This document shows positions 6,019-6,023 of a DNA stretch of 6,023 bases, in pieces (position 1 is the first letter of the stretch; each line of letters begins with the position of its first letter). The DNA comes from an uncultured Ruminococcus sp. (lineage in GTDB: Bacteria > Bacillota > Clostridia > Oscillospirales > Ruminococcaceae): the NCBI GenBank assembly GCA_947177345.1, contig CAMWUB010000097.1:1-6023 (forward strand). Reading direction: 5' to 3'. The notes under the pieces were generated by a model. That model saw only the letters and a list, made by a program, of their open reading frames with translations. It was not told where the DNA came from and did no database searches. The position numbers were made by a program, and so were the translations under genes.

Positions 6019-6023
6019 ATAAC

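Noticed and set aside
1..6023. CRISPR array, transposon ends, tRNA or rRNA genes
   Set aside because: I saw no regularly spaced repeats, transposase-like product, cloverleaf or conserved rRNA stretch. Nearly all of the window is taken up by the listed genes.

Overview
The window is AT-rich (by eye about one third G+C), densely coded and entirely on the + strand. Gene starts carry strong purine-rich ribosome binding sites and neighbouring genes abut or overlap by a few bases. This style, the Gram-positive type lipoprotein, and a carbohydrate ABC transporter locus with no ATPase gene in view suggest a low-GC anaerobic Firmicute. A Ruminococcus-like gut clostridium is my best guess, from style only and with no marker gene.

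Bases 2-5029 are one compact, co-directional operon that enters the window from the left. In order it holds: (1) the 3' end of a gene for an NHL beta-propeller/TPR protein with a C-terminal membrane anchor (2-511, start outside the window); (2) a YIP1-family integral membrane protein (508-1137, TTG start overlapping the previous stop); (3) a large secreted protein of the DUF5696 family (1141-3252); (4) and (5) two sugar-type ABC transporter permeases of the MalF/UgpA and MalG/UgpE kinds (3253-4128 and 4130-5029). Each junction is 0-3 bases or a short overlap, which implies one transcript and coupled translation. My reading is a carbohydrate uptake system in which a heterodimeric membrane channel (4+5) works with three poorly characterised envelope proteins (1-3). 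Neither the solute-binding protein nor the ATPase is in view. The first is probably encoded upstream and the second may be a shared MsmX-type ATPase elsewhere.

Bases 5030-5189 are an intergenic control region. A weak hairpin followed by six Ts lies just after the operon. A good extended -10 promoter (-35 TTTACT, 17-base spacer, TGGTATAAT) then reads into a separate gene.

Bases 5190-5963 encode a probable lipoprotein made of two diverged copies of a roughly 100-residue lipocalin-like beta domain. After it comes a perfect 14-base palindrome and a strong ribosome binding site at the last bases, so another gene begins just beyond the right edge.

The most interesting points are the transporter-associated set of three envelope proteins of unknown role, the internally duplicated lipoprotein, and a striking excess of the palindrome TCCGGA (28 copies counted by eye).
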